In this document: positions 8,724 through 17,926 of the stretch, one piece after another
How positions within the stretch are numbered: the stretch's first letter is position 1
Layout: each line of letters starts with the position of its first letter
Position numbers and translations under genes: made by a program
Notes under the pieces: model-generated
Database searches by the model: none
Told to the model about the DNA's origin: nothing
Seen by the model: only the letters and a program-made list of their open reading frames with translations
Source of the DNA: Thermoflexaceae bacterium
GTDB taxonomy: Bacteria > Chloroflexota > Dehalococcoidia > Tepidiformales > Tepidiformaceae
NCBI GenBank assembly: GCA_015075555.1
Contig: JABTUD010000001.1
Span: forward strand, 62,001-126,000
DNA: 64,000 nucleotides
Direction: 5' to 3'

Positions 8724-9974
8724 ATGCTCGACGTAGAACGCATCCGCGAGGATTTCCCTATCCTCCACCAGCAGGTCAACGGACGTCCGCTGGTATACCT
8801 GGACAACGCTGCGACGACGCAGAAGCCGCGCCAGGTGATCGACGCCCTTGTCCGCTACTACGAGACGGATAACGCCAACATCCACCGCGGAATCCACGCC
8901 CTCGCCGTGCGGGCCACGGAGCAGTACGAGGGCGTGCGGGCGAAGGTGGCCGCACATATCGGCGCCGCCAATCCATCCGACGTCGTGTTCACGCGCAACA
9001 CCACCGAGTCGATCAACCTTGTCGCCCGCGCCTGGGGCGATGCAAACCTCCGCCCCGGCGACGAGGTGGTGCTCTCGATCATGGAGCACCACTCGAACAT
9101 CATCCCCTGGCAGCAACTCGCCAAACGCACCGGGGCCGTTCTTCGCTACGTCGACATCACCGGCGAAGGAGAGCTGGCAATCGACCAGCTCAGGGCGATC
9201 ATCGGGCCGCGAACGAAGCTCGTAACCATAGTCCACATGTCGAACGTGCTCGGCACCATCAACCCGGTTGGGGATATTGCGGAGATGGCCCATGCGGCCG
9301 GGGCCCTGGTGCTGGTCGATGGCGCGCAGAGCGCCCCCCACCTTCCCATCGACGTGCGCTCGCTTGGCTGCGACTTCTTCGCGTTCTCGGCGCACAAGAT
9401 GCTGGGGCCCACGGGCGTCGGTGTCCTCTGGGCGCGGCCAGGGCTGCTGGAATCGATGGACCCTTTCCTTGGCGGCGGTGAGATGATCTCGATCGTTCGC
9501 CCGGAGGAGTCGACCTGGGCGGAAGTGCCGCACAAGTTCGAGGCCGGCACCCCGAATATCGCCGACGTCATCGCCTTTGGGGCCGCGCTCGACTACCTGG
9601 GCGGCATCGGAATGGCGAACGTGCGCCGCCACGAGGAGCACCTGGCGGGCTACGCGATCGACGCCCTGCGCTCAATCGAGGGCCTCAAGGTCCACGGGCC
9701 GCTCGACCCCGAACGCCGGGGCGGCGCGGTCAGCTTCTCGGTCCCCGGCGTGCATCCCCACGATGTGAGCACGATCGTCGATTCGTATGGAGTGGCGATC
9801 CGTGCCGGCCACCACTGCGCCCAGCTCCTGATGCGCCGGCTGCAGGTGCCGGCGACCAACCGGGCGAGCCTGTACATTTACAACCGGGAGCAGGAGATCG
9901 ACGCCCTCGTCGAAGCTTTACACGAAGCCACCAGGATTTTCGCCCGTGCCGATTCCCGAACCGCAGTTCGATGA
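8724..9974 (+). CDS. sufS: SufS cysteine desulfurase
   Basis: SufS is a pyridoxal-phosphate enzyme that takes sulfur from L-cysteine as an enzyme persulfide and passes it to SufU. The 416-residue product has the group II desulfurase layout: LDNAATTQKP near the N-terminus, MEHHSNIIPW, the PLP lysine K225 in FSAHKMLGPTG, and the persulfide cysteine C365 in RAGHHCAQLLM. ATG 8724 follows GAGGAA. Its 3' end overlaps sufU by 29 bases, consistent with a SufS-SufU pair. Confidence 0.97.
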   Translation: MLDVERIREDFPILHQQVNGRPLVYLDNAATTQKPRQVIDALVRYYETDNANIHRGIHALAVRATEQYEGVRAKVAAHIGAANPSDVVFTRNTTESINLVARAWGDANLRPGDEVVLSIMEHHSNIIPWQQLAKRTGAVLRYVDITGEGELAIDQLRAIIGPRTKLVTIVHMSNVLGTINPVGDIAEMAHAAGALVLVDGAQSAPHLPIDVRSLGCDFFAFSAHKMLGPTGVGVLWARPGLLESMDPFLGGGEMISIVRPEESTWAEVPHKFEAGTPNIADVIAFGAALDYLGGIGMANVRRHEEHLAGYAIDALRSIEGLKVHGPLDPERRGGAVSFSVPGVHPHDVSTIVDSYGVAIRAGHHCAQLLMRRLQVPATNRASLYIYNREQEIDALVEALHEATRIFARADSRTAVR

Positions 9975-10407
9975 CCTCTATCGCGAGCTCCTGCTCGACC
10001 ACATGCGCCACCCGCGCAACCGGGGCGCCCTCGAAAACCCGACCCACAGGCTCGATGGCGTGAACCCCGTCTGTGGCGACGAAGTCCACATCGAAGTCGC
10101 CGTTGGCGATTCGGAGGTCCGGGACATCGCTTTCTCGGGCCTCGGCTGCTCCATCAGCCAGTCGAGCGCCTCCATGCTCACCGAGAACGTCAAGGGTAAG
10201 AAGCTGCAGGACATAGCGCGCCTGCGCGATCATTTCCAGGCCATGCTCGTTGATGGCGCAGACCCTGCCCCCGACCTGGGCGACCTCGAAGCCTTCCAGG
10301 GCGTGGCCAGGTTCCCCGTCCGGGTGAAGTGCGCGATGTTGCCCTGGAAGGTGCTCGACGAAGTCATTGAGGGAGCGGCCCCCGCCCCGCAAGGAGATAG
10401 GCAATGA
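9946..10407 (+). CDS. sufU: SufU sulfurtransferase/scaffold-type protein
   Basis: SufU accepts persulfide sulfur from SufS using a zinc site. The 153-residue product has the family zinc ligands in NPVCGDEV, GLGCSISQSSASM and VRVKCAMLPW. It also has the insertion before the last cysteine (DLEAFQGVARFP) that separates SufU from IscU. The start is GTG 9946 inside the end of sufS. The stop overlaps the next gene's ATG (ATGA). Function follows directly from family and context. Confidence 0.93.
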   Translation: MPIPEPQFDDLYRELLLDHMRHPRNRGALENPTHRLDGVNPVCGDEVHIEVAVGDSEVRDIAFSGLGCSISQSSASMLTENVKGKKLQDIARLRDHFQAMLVDGADPAPDLGDLEAFQGVARFPVRVKCAMLPWKVLDEVIEGAAPAPQGDRQ

Positions 10408-10724
10408 GTGAAACAGCGGCCATACCCACTCCCGAGACCCTCATGGAGAAGCTCAGCGAGGTGATCGACCCCGAGCTCGGCATCAGCATCGTCGACCTTG
10501 GCCTCGTCTACGATGTCACGTTCGATGATGGCGATGTGCTCGTGACGATGACTCTGACCAGTCCCGGCTGCCCGCTGGGGCCGGTGATTCGCGGAGAAGC
10601 CTACGCAAAGCTCAAAGAAGTGCCGGGCGTGAAGGATGTTGACGTGCGTATCGTCTGGAGCCCGCCCTGGGACCCGCGCACCATGGCCAGCGAAGACGTC
10701 CGGATGTCGCTCGGGATCTGGTAG
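10404..10724 (+). CDS. sufT: SufT-like MIP18/DUF59 protein
   Basis: A 106-residue MIP18-family (DUF59) protein; these help mature iron-sulfur proteins, and the stand-alone forms in suf operons are named SufT. The family motifs VIDPELGISIVDLGLVYDV and MTLTSPGCPLGPVI, including the conserved cysteine, are present, followed by a WSPPWDPRTM segment. It begins within the sufU stop codon and is the last gene of the operon. It is convergent with the next gene, whose stop lies 12 bases away. Confidence 0.92.
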   Translation: MSETAAIPTPETLMEKLSEVIDPELGISIVDLGLVYDVTFDDGDVLVTMTLTSPGCPLGPVIRGEAYAKLKEVPGVKDVDVRIVWSPPWDPRTMASEDVRMSLGIW

Positions 10725-10736
10725 CCCCCGCCCCTG

Positions 10737-11369
10737 CTAGAGCGCCCGCAGCAGCAGGCCCAGCGCCGTAGTGATGGCTGCTTCCCAGCCTTCCCCGCCC
10801 GCGGGTACCGCGTTCTCGTCCACCAGTTGCATCGGGAGGCTCTGCGGAGGCTTGAGGCCGAAGGCAACCGAGATCTCGCCCACGTCGAACCACATCCCTT
10901 TGCATGGCTCGCAGGTGTCAACCGTGACGCCCCTCCACGTCCCACGCACCAGCGTGTTCTTGCACGAGGGGCAATCGAGCATCGGCGCACGCTTCCCGCA
11001 CTCGCGGCACACAAGGTCCTTATCCAGCCGGCCCGCGCACGACCGGCAGCGAGCCGGTCCGATCGCCGCGTACAGCGCGTGGTGTTCGTCGTAAGGGTCG
11101 GCCACGCCATGGGCAAGTGCGTCGCCCTTAGCCCAGAAGCCGTAGCAGCGTGGGCAATAGAGCAGCGGCTCCGAAGAGGCGACCTCGTACCGCCGGAAGA
11201 CCTCCAGCACGCGCGGGGGGCCGCAGTACGGGCAGGTCAGCAGCGTTGCCTGCGCTGGCGGAGGCGCCGGGATGATAGCCAGCGGCGCTCCTTCCGGCCC
11301 TTCCCAGCCCTCACCGCGCGCGATGCGCGCGCGGGCCTGGGCCATCCATTCCTGGTCGGTTATCCCCAT
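10737..11369 (-). CDS. Multi-zinc-ribbon protein (zf-TFIIB-like)
   Basis: A 210-residue protein of unknown function made largely of zinc-binding ribbons. Cysteine pairs appear as TCPYC with YCPRC, RCRSC with VCREC, and DCPSC with DTCEPC. The last pair, followed by KGMWFDVGEI, matches the TFIIB-type zinc finger seen in many small bacterial proteins. The C-terminus is hydrophobic (ITTALGLLLRAL). The start chosen is ATG at 11369 (MGITDQEWMAQ); longer frames upstream would run into the divergent fur promoter. It reads away from fur across an 80-base spacer. Confidence 0.75.
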   Translation of the reverse strand: MGITDQEWMAQARARIARGEGWEGPEGAPLAIIPAPPPAQATLLTCPYCGPPRVLEVFRRYEVASSEPLLYCPRCYGFWAKGDALAHGVADPYDEHHALYAAIGPARCRSCAGRLDKDLVCRECGKRAPMLDCPSCKNTLVRGTWRGVTVDTCEPCKGMWFDVGEISVAFGLKPPQSLPMQLVDENAVPAGGEGWEAAITTALGLLLRAL

Positions 11370-11434
11370 ACTCCAGTAATCGGCAGCAGTGCGGGCGGGC
11401 GCAAGGCGGTGTCCACCTCCGGGGAAGCGCCGTG

Positions 11435-11440
11435 TAGACT
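11435..11440 (+). promoter_or_regulatory. -10 box of a probable leaderless promoter (fur-glcDEF)
   Basis: TAGACT ends 8 bases before the ATG at 11449. The hexamer is identical to the suf operon -10 box. No clear -35 is visible, and there is no Shine-Dalgarno sequence in the 8-base gap. Confidence 0.55.
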
Positions 11441-11448
11441 TGTCGTAG

Positions 11449-11898
11449 ATGAGCTGCGAGGACGAAACCGCCGAACTGCTTCGCCAGGGCGGGCACAAGG
11501 TTACCCCCCAGCGCCTCCTCATCCTCCGCGCGCTCCGTCACGCAAACGGTCACGTGACCGCGGCCCGCATCGCCGAGGAGGTGCGCGAGCAATACCCCTT
11601 TGTCGATGTGAGCACGGTCTACCGCACGCTTGATGTCCTCAAGCGCATGCGGCTTGTCACTGGCACGGACATGGGCGCCGGGGATGCCGTGTTTGAATGG
11701 GCCGCGCCCCGGCCGCACCACCATCTCATCTGTGCCAGTTGCGGCGACGTCGCCGAACTGGGGCACTCCTACCTCGAATGCCTTGCGGAGAGAATCCGCA
11801 CCGACTTCGAGTTCGCCCCCGACCTGCACCACTTCGCGATATTTGGCCTCTGCAAGGAGTGCAGGGGCGCCGAATCGGCCGATGACGACGCGCCGTGA
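11449..11898 (+). CDS. Fur-family transcriptional regulator
   Basis: A 149-residue metal- or peroxide-sensing repressor. The N-terminal winged helix includes KVTPQRLLILRALRHANGHV and VDVSTVYRTLDVLKRMRLV. The dimerisation domain has the regulatory metal motif HHHLICASCGDVAEL and a second cysteine pair LCKEC, giving the two CxxC pairs of a structural zinc site. Sequence alone does not decide between Fur, PerR and Zur. Its 3' end overlaps glcD by 17 bases, so it is probably cotranscribed with, and may control, the glycolate oxidase genes. Confidence 0.9.
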   Translation: MSCEDETAELLRQGGHKVTPQRLLILRALRHANGHVTAARIAEEVREQYPFVDVSTVYRTLDVLKRMRLVTGTDMGAGDAVFEWAAPRPHHHLICASCGDVAELGHSYLECLAERIRTDFEFAPDLHHFAIFGLCKECRGAESADDDAP

Positions 11899-13330
11899 GC
11901 TGGTAGCGGCGCTCCAGGAGATCGCCGGCCCCCGGAACGTGCTCTGGCGGCGGGAGGACCTGCTCGTCTATGAGTTCGATGGCACAGTTGAGACGCAGAT
12001 GCCCGATGCCGTTGTCCTCCCCGCCAACGCTGAAGAGACAGCACGCGTCGTGCAGCTGTGCAACCGCGCCCGTGTTCCCGTCACCCCACGGGGCGCGGGA
12101 ACGGGCCTGAGCGGCGGCGCCGTGCCCACCCGCCGTGGCGTCGTCATTGCCACGGCGCGGATGCGCGAGATATTCGAGCTCGACCCGGTGAACCAGGTTG
12201 CCATGGTGGGCCCCGGGCTGGCCAACATCCAGCTTTCCGAGGCGGCGGCCGTGCACGGGCTCTTCTTCGCCCCGGACCCAAGTTCGCAGAAGGCCTGCAC
12301 GATTGGTGGCAACGTCGCCGAGAACGCAGGCGGGCCCCACTGCCTGGCGCTTGGCGTCACCCAGAACCATGTGCTCGGCCTCGAAGTGGTCACCGCGGCG
12401 GGCGAGATCACCTGGCTGGGGGTCCGCACCCAGGAGCCCACCGGCTACGACCTGCGTGGCGCCTTCATCGGGTCGGAAGGGACGCTCGGTATCGCTACCA
12501 GGGTGGTGGTACGCCTCCTGCCTCTGCCTCCATCGGTCGTAACCCTGCTCGCCATCTTCGACAGCCTGGAGCAGGCCAGCGAGACCGTGAGCGCCATCAT
12601 CGGGGCGGGCATGGTGCCCGCCGCCCTGGAGATGATGGACCGCCTCACCATCAAGGCCGCGGAGGCCGGGCTGAAGTGCGGCTACCCGCCAGATGCGGGT
12701 GCTGTCCTGCTTATTGAGCTCGATGGCATCGCCGAGCTTGCCAGCGAGCAGGCCGCCCGCGCGCGCGAGGCCTGCTTCGCCTGCGGGGCAACCGGGGTGC
12801 GCGTGGCCCGCGACCCCGCAGAGCGCGCTGACCTCTGGCGCGGCCGCAAGCACGCCATAGGCGCCCTGGGCCACATCGCGCCCAACTACTACATCCTCGA
12901 TGGCGTCGTCCCCCGCTCACGTCTCGTCGACGTGATGGCGCGCGTGACGGCGATTGGCGCCGAATACGGCCTTGCCATCGCCAACGTCTTCCATGCTGGC
13001 GATGGCAACCTCCACCCCTGCATCCTCTTCGACAGCCGCGAACCCGGCGCCACGGAGCGCGTGCTCAAGGCTGGCGGAGCGATCATGCAGGCATGCGTCG
13101 ATGCCGGGGGCGCCCTCTCCGGTGAGCACGGCATCGGCTACGAGAAGCAGCGCTACATGCGCTGGCTCTACAACGACGACGACCTGGAGAACATGGGCAG
13201 GCTGCGCGGCGTTTTCGGCAATGCGGGCGACTTCAACCCCTGCAAGGTGCTTCCTTCGGGAGCGGGCTGCGGTGAGCTGGCCCGCCAGCAGGCTGCCCTT
13301 CGTGCGGCCGGGCCCGACGCCTATGTCTGA
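11882..13330 (+). CDS. glcD: GlcD, glycolate oxidase FAD subunit
   Basis: GlcD is the FAD-containing catalytic subunit of glycolate oxidase, which oxidises glycolate to glyoxylate. The 482-residue product has the PCMH-type FAD-binding domain ([37 protein letters not shown]). The C-terminal FAD-linked oxidase domain shows [12 protein letters not shown] and [15 protein letters not shown] 11882 lies within the end of the fur-family gene; the frame continues upstream but only as a shadow of that gene. D-lactate dehydrogenase is the main alternative, but glcE and glcF follow directly. Confidence 0.92.
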   Translation: MTTRRELVAALQEIAGPRNVLWRREDLLVYEFDGTVETQMPDAVVLPANAEETARVVQLCNRARVPVTPRGAGTGLSGGAVPTRRGVVIATARMREIFELDPVNQVAMVGPGLANIQLSEAAAVHGLFFAPDPSSQKACTIGGNVAENAGGPHCLALGVTQNHVLGLEVVTAAGEITWLGVRTQEPTGYDLRGAFIGSEGTLGIATRVVVRLLPLPPSVVTLLAIFDSLEQASETVSAIIGAGMVPAALEMMDRLTIKAAEAGLKCGYPPDAGAVLLIELDGIAELASEQAARAREACFACGATGVRVARDPAERADLWRGRKHAIGALGHIAPNYYILDGVVPRSRLVDVMARVTAIGAEYGLAIANVFHAGDGNLHPCILFDSREPGATERVLKAGGAIMQACVDAGGALSGEHGIGYEKQRYMRWLYNDDDLENMGRLRGVFGNAGDFNPCKVLPSGAGCGELARQQAALRAAGPDAYV

Positions 13331-14504
13331 GCCCGGCGCCGCTGGCGGCAGGGAGGTCGCGGGACAGGAAGCGGCGGAGGTACTCGCTCCCCACTCCCTG
13401 GACGACCTCGCTGGAATGCTCCGCGATTCCCCATGCGGAACACTCGTGCCCGCCGGTGGGGCCACGAGGCTCGAACTTGGAAACGCGCCAGCGGGCCGCT
13501 TCGGTATCGTCGACCTGCGGCGCACGCTGGCCGCCGAGCCACAGCACCGCAAGGACGACCTGACGGTGACCGTGGGCGCGGCCATGACCCTCGCCGAGAT
13601 AGGCGAGCTCCTTGCCCCCGCAGGACAACGCCTGCCGCTCGACCCGCCCCTGCCGGCCCGCGCCACCATCGGCGGCACCCTGGCGGTGGGCTCGGCCGGG
13701 CCGCTGCAGACACGTTTCGGGCTCCCACGCGACCTGTTGCTGGGCGTGGCTGTCCTCAGAGGGGACGGAGTGCCGGTGAAGGCGGGCGGGCAGGTTGTGA
13801 AGAACGTGACCGGCTACGACCTGATGCGCCTTATGTGCGGTTCGCTCGGCACGCTGGGGATTCTCACACAGGCCACTCTGCGCGTGTCCCCGCGGGTGGA
13901 GACGGCAGACATGGTGGTCGAGGTGCGCACGGCGGCAGACGCCCTGGCGTGCGCGCGCCAGCTGCAGACGACCGGGATCCTGCCCGAGATCGCCGAGTTC
14001 GCGATGAACGGCGACTCCTGGAAGGGGCTCATTCGCGTGCCGGCCGGGGCGGGGCGGACCACCCGCGATCTTCTCGGGGGGCAGGCCACCGGCGCGCCAC
14101 CGCACTTCTACGAATCGCTTCGCGACGCCGGCGCTGGCCCCGAAAGCGTGCTTGCGCTGCGCATCAACACGGTCCCCTCGCGGCTGGCCGCCGTCGCCCG
14201 CGAGGTCGCGGCGATGTCTCCCTCCGCGGCCAGCATGCGCCCGCTGACGGGCGGGCTCAGAGCTCACTGGGAGAGCGCCGGGCTCCCGCCCTTGAGGACA
14301 TTCGAGCCGCAACTGCAGCGTCTTCGCGCCCTCGTGCGGCCCGATGGCGGCGCCGTGGTGGTGGAGCGCATGCCGGCCAGCTTTCGCGCCACGGTGGACG
14401 CCTGGGGCGACCCGCCCCCATCCCTCGGCCTGATGCGCGCGACCAAGGCCGCCTTCGATCCCGGCGGCCGGCTCAACCGGGGGCGCTTCGTTGGCGGAAT
14501 CTAG
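13323..14504 (+). CDS. glcE: GlcE, glycolate oxidase FAD-binding subunit
   Basis: GlcE is a second, shorter FAD-binding subunit required for glycolate oxidase activity. The 393-residue product has the PCMH fold with [50 protein letters not shown] and a C-terminal [15 protein letters not shown]. It starts eight bases inside the end of glcD and is followed by glcF, which overlaps it. No oddity beyond the tight packing. Confidence 0.92.
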   Translation: MSEPGAAGGREVAGQEAAEVLAPHSLDDLAGMLRDSPCGTLVPAGGATRLELGNAPAGRFGIVDLRRTLAAEPQHRKDDLTVTVGAAMTLAEIGELLAPAGQRLPLDPPLPARATIGGTLAVGSAGPLQTRFGLPRDLLLGVAVLRGDGVPVKAGGQVVKNVTGYDLMRLMCGSLGTLGILTQATLRVSPRVETADMVVEVRTAADALACARQLQTTGILPEIAEFAMNGDSWKGLIRVPAGAGRTTRDLLGGQATGAPPHFYESLRDAGAGPESVLALRINTVPSRLAAVAREVAAMSPSAASMRPLTGGLRAHWESAGLPPLRTFEPQLQRLRALVRPDGGAVVVERMPASFRATVDAWGDPPPSLGLMRATKAAFDPGGRLNRGRFVGGI

Positions 14505-15810
14505 GGGCAACTGGCCGCGATCGAACGACCTGCCCTCCATGGAGGCCCTCTCGCGCTGCGTCCACTGCGGCCTCTGCGTCACGAGCTGCCCCACCTACAT
14601 GGTGACCGGCCTCGAAACCGAATCGCCGCGCGGGCGCATCTACCTTGCGCGCGCTGTCTCCGAAGGGAGGCTGGCGATCACTCCCGCGGTGCAGGCCCAC
14701 TGGGACCTTTGCCTGCAGTGCCGCGCCTGCGAGGCCGTCTGCCCGAGCTCGGTGCCGTACGGGCAGATCATCGAGAAGGTACGCGCGCAGACTGCCACCC
14801 GGGGAGCCACCGGGCGATGGCGCCCCCGGATGCGGCGCCTGTTGCTCCGGCATGTGGTTGGCCGCCAGCGGTCACTCGCAGTGGCGCTTGCCCCCGTCCG
14901 CCTGTACGCCCGGTTCCCGCTGCGCGGGCTGGTGAGGAGGACGGGAGTGCTCCGCCTGCTCGGGCGCCTGGGGCAGGCCGAAGCGCAGCTCCCATCGCGC
15001 CCTGGCCCGCCCTTCCGCCCCGGCCAGGCGCTGTCCGCGCCGGCAGACCCGCGGGGCGAGGCGCTGCTCTTCACCGGCTGCGTCATGGCAGAGCTGTTCG
15101 GCGAGGTCCATCGCGCCACCGGCCGCGTCCTCGCCCGGAACGGCATCGCGGCACGCGCGCCCCGGGGGCAGGTCTGCTGCGGCGCCCTACACGCTCACGA
15201 CGGTGACCTCGAATTCGCCCGGCGCCTCGCAAGGCGGAACATCGAGGCCTTCGAGCGGGAGCCGGGTCTGCCCGTGGTCCTCAACTCGGCTGGCTGCGGA
15301 GCGGCCATGAAGGAGTACGGCGCGCTGCTTGCCGATGACCCGCGTTTTGCGGAGCGGGCGCGGCGCCTGGCTGCCCGGGTGACGGACCTCACGGAGCTCC
15401 TCGCCTCGCTCGGGAGCGAAGTCCCCGCCCGCTTTCACGGCACGGTCACCTTCCAGGACCCCTGCCACCTGGCGCACGCGCAGCGCATCACCGCCCAGCC
15501 GCGGCAGCTCCTGCGCGGAATTGAAGGCTGCGACCTGCGGGAAACGCCGGGGGCTGACAGCTGCTGTGGCGCCGCCGGGATCTACGGCCTGGTGCAGCCC
15601 GCAATGTCGGCGGCCCTGCGCTCGCGGAAGGCCCAGGCGCTCCGCGATGCCGCCCCGGATGCTGTTGTCACCGCCAACCCCGGTTGCCAGCTCCAGCTCC
15701 AGGCGGCGGCCCGGGAGGCTGGCCTCGGCGCCCGCGTGTTGCACATCGCCGAGCTCTTGGACGAAGCGTACCGGCGCGCAGACGGCACCGACAGGGCGGG
15801 GCAGCGCTAG
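14491..15810 (+). CDS. glcF: GlcF, glycolate oxidase iron-sulfur subunit
   Basis: GlcF passes electrons from GlcDE, probably towards quinone. Two 4Fe-4S motifs stand near the N-terminus, [12 protein letters not shown] and [12 protein letters not shown]. Two CCG-type domains follow, with [24 protein letters not shown] and [11 protein letters not shown]. The product is 439 residues from TTG 14491, which overlaps the glcE stop; ATG 14539 ([11 protein letters not shown]) is a shorter alternative that leaves all motifs intact. It is the last gene of the fur-glcDEF operon. Confidence 0.92.
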   Translation: MAESRGNWPRSNDLPSMEALSRCVHCGLCVTSCPTYMVTGLETESPRGRIYLARAVSEGRLAITPAVQAHWDLCLQCRACEAVCPSSVPYGQIIEKVRAQTATRGATGRWRPRMRRLLLRHVVGRQRSLAVALAPVRLYARFPLRGLVRRTGVLRLLGRLGQAEAQLPSRPGPPFRPGQALSAPADPRGEALLFTGCVMAELFGEVHRATGRVLARNGIAARAPRGQVCCGALHAHDGDLEFARRLARRNIEAFEREPGLPVVLNSAGCGAAMKEYGALLADDPRFAERARRLAARVTDLTELLASLGSEVPARFHGTVTFQDPCHLAHAQRITAQPRQLLRGIEGCDLRETPGADSCCGAAGIYGLVQPAMSAALRSRKAQALRDAAPDAVVTANPGCQLQLQAAAREAGLGARVLHIAELLDEAYRRADGTDRAGQR

Positions 15811-15828
15811 GACCTGCCCCGCAGGCTG

Positions 15829-15900
15829 CTACCGGCCGCGGAGACGCGGGTCCAGCACGTCGCGCAGGGCATCGCGGGGTGGGTTGCATACTGCGATGGA
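15829..15900 (-). pseudogene. Remnant of a DppC-type permease C-terminus
   Basis: Read on the minus strand, the 24 codons ending at TAG (15831-15829) finish in RDALRDVLDPRLRGR. This closely resembles the C-terminus of the DppC permease about 4 kb downstream, which ends AIRDEIDPRLRGR. Further upstream the match weakens (IAVCN against LAVLGFN), and no permease coding sequence continues. I read it as a leftover from loss or inversion of an older transporter gene. The similarity is short, so chance is not excluded. The rest of the 203-base gap (15811-16013) holds a short inverted repeat at 15813-15825 and the binding-protein ribosome site. Confidence 0.4.
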
Positions 15901-16013
15901 CCGTTCGCGACCGTGTGGCTAGACTGCCTGACATCCGGGCCACCGGCGGCAACGTATTGATTCGCAGGAATCCAGTGCGCGGATGGCAGTGATAAAAGGG
16001 AGGGAAAATATCC

Positions 16014-17879
16014 ATGCGAGATCAGAGCAACTACTGGACGCGGCGTCTCAGCGCCAATCGCCTATCGCGCCGGCGCCTTGTTGGCGGCGCGGCAGCCGCC
16101 GGCATGGGCGCGGCCGCCTTCGGCCTGGTCGGATGCGGCGACGATGACGACGATGGCGGCGCAACGCCGACGGTCAGCACCGGCGGGACCACCGCGGCCG
16201 GCAGCCCGACCGCGGCCGGGACTCCGGCCTCTGCAATAGTCGATGGCGGCGTCGCCCGGTCCGTGTTCCTCGGCGGTTCCCAGTTCGACTCGGTGGACAT
16301 ACACCGCGGCCAGCGTGACGAGATCGGCTGGCTTTCCGGCTCGGTGCTCAGCAAGATCGTTCGCTTCTCGAATCCCGATGCGGGAGACCTCGAGGCCGAC
16401 CTGGCGGAGAAGTGGGAGACCCCCGACGCAACGGTCTTCACATTCAACCTTCGCAAGGGCGTGAAGTGGCAGAACACACCACTCACCAACGGCCGCGAGC
16501 TCACCTCGGCCGACATCAAGTGGCACATTGAACGTCAGCAGGCCGGCAAGCTGGTCGACGGCAGCACGCCCAAGTTCCGCTTCCAGTCCGACTACGCCGG
16601 GATCAAGGTCGAGACACCGGACAACTACACGGTGAAGATGACGCTCCCTGCCCCAAATGGTAGCTTCCTCATCCGCCAGGCGGCGTTCTTCGCCGGTGTC
16701 CCGAACCGCGAAGCCACCGAGAAGTTCGAGGGCAGCCACACCACCCTCACCGAAGAGGCGATGCCCGGGACGAGCGGCTACATCCTCAAGCAGTGGCGTA
16801 CCGGCAAGGACATCGTCCTCCAGAAGAACCCCGATTACTGGGAGAAGGGCCTCCCTCACCTCGATGGAGCGATCAACCCGTGGGGCCTCTTCGAAGACCC
16901 CAATGCCCACCGCCTGGCCTTCGAGCAGAAGCTCGTCGATGTCTGGAACGCCCCCGATGCGTCCCTCACGAAGAAGGTCCTCGACGACAACAAGTCGAAC
17001 ATGTATGAGTCCCTGACCGGCATCTCGAACACGGTGCTCATGCACCTCAACGTTCACAAGCAGTTCAAGGACCCGCGCCTGGTGAAGGCAATGAATATGG
17101 CCGTCGATCGGCGGGCCATGATCCAGTCGTTCCACCAGGGGCTGGGGCAGGTCAGCGGCGTGGTGCCTTGGCTCCAGGAAGGGTTCGCCATCAAGCCCGA
17201 CGACCTGATCAAGCTCCCTGGTTACCGCACCGACCGTGCCGTGGAGATCAAGGAGGCGCGCGAGCTCTGGAACGCCGGCGGCGGGCCGGCCCTGGGCGAA
17301 GTTGACATCAAGGGCGTGGAGACATGGACCTCCGTCTGGCCCGACACCTACCAGATCATCGCCAAGATGTTCAACGACTCCCTGGGCGTGTCCCAGTTCA
17401 AGTCCACCAAGTGCACCTACAACGACGACATCATCCCCAACCTGCCCAAGGGCGAATACCCCAGCTGGATTGCCTGGACGAATGCCGTCAACTCGCCCGA
17501 CCCCAGGCGCGACCTCTACTCCAGCTTCCACTCCAAGGGAAGCCAGAACTGGAGCAAGGTCAACAACCCGCAGCTTGACAAGCTGATCGACGACGCCCTC
17601 GTGACGGCCGACCTGGCAAAGGCGCGCGCCCTCGTGCTCGACGCCCAGAAGATCCTCATGGAAAACGCCATGTTCGGCGCGGTTGTCCTCTATAACTACA
17701 TCAACCGGTACGCGAACTGGAACTTCGCCCATCGGCCTCTGAAGACGCAACCGTCCGCGGGGAAGGCGGGTGCGGGGTACTGGAACACGGCTGGCGCTCA
17801 CCTCGCCTTCAAGAATTCGTGGCTCGACCCCAAGGACCCGAGCTACTCGGACGCGGTCAAGGGCCGCAAGCTCGGCTAG
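16014..17879 (+). CDS. Peptide-type ABC transporter substrate-binding lipoprotein (Tat)
   Basis: A 621-residue family 5 extracellular solute-binding protein (dipeptide/oligopeptide/nickel type). The N-terminus has a twin-arginine motif, SRRRLVGG (residues 18-25), a short hydrophobic helix and a lipobox LVGC (C41), so it should be exported folded by Tat and lipid-anchored. An acidic, then Thr/Ala/Gly-rich linker follows. The mature domain shows KWETPDATVFTFNLRKGVKW, typical of the family. AGGGAGGG lies about 10 bases before ATG 16014. Two permease genes follow, but no ATPase genes. Substrate unknown. Confidence 0.9.
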   Translation: MRDQSNYWTRRLSANRLSRRRLVGGAAAAGMGAAAFGLVGCGDDDDDGGATPTVSTGGTTAAGSPTAAGTPASAIVDGGVARSVFLGGSQFDSVDIHRGQRDEIGWLSGSVLSKIVRFSNPDAGDLEADLAEKWETPDATVFTFNLRKGVKWQNTPLTNGRELTSADIKWHIERQQAGKLVDGSTPKFRFQSDYAGIKVETPDNYTVKMTLPAPNGSFLIRQAAFFAGVPNREATEKFEGSHTTLTEEAMPGTSGYILKQWRTGKDIVLQKNPDYWEKGLPHLDGAINPWGLFEDPNAHRLAFEQKLVDVWNAPDASLTKKVLDDNKSNMYESLTGISNTVLMHLNVHKQFKDPRLVKAMNMAVDRRAMIQSFHQGLGQVSGVVPWLQEGFAIKPDDLIKLPGYRTDRAVEIKEARELWNAGGGPALGEVDIKGVETWTSVWPDTYQIIAKMFNDSLGVSQFKSTKCTYNDDIIPNLPKGEYPSWIAWTNAVNSPDPRRDLYSSFHSKGSQNWSKVNNPQLDKLIDDALVTADLAKARALVLDAQKILMENAMFGAVVLYNYINRYANWNFAHRPLKTQPSAGKAGAGYWNTAGAHLAFKNSWLDPKDPSYSDAVKGRKLG

Positions 17880-17926
17880 CCCGGCACGGGACCTGAACAA
17901 ACCATGCCACGACCAGGGAACCGGAC

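Noticed and set aside
13433-14605. Arg-rich plus-strand frame overlapping glcE and glcF
   Set aside because: A shadow frame of the two real genes with no domain content.
15920-15925. TAGACT as promoter of the transporter operon
   Set aside because: No -35 at a usable distance and about 90 bases from the start, inside the relic region; the evidence is too weak to list.
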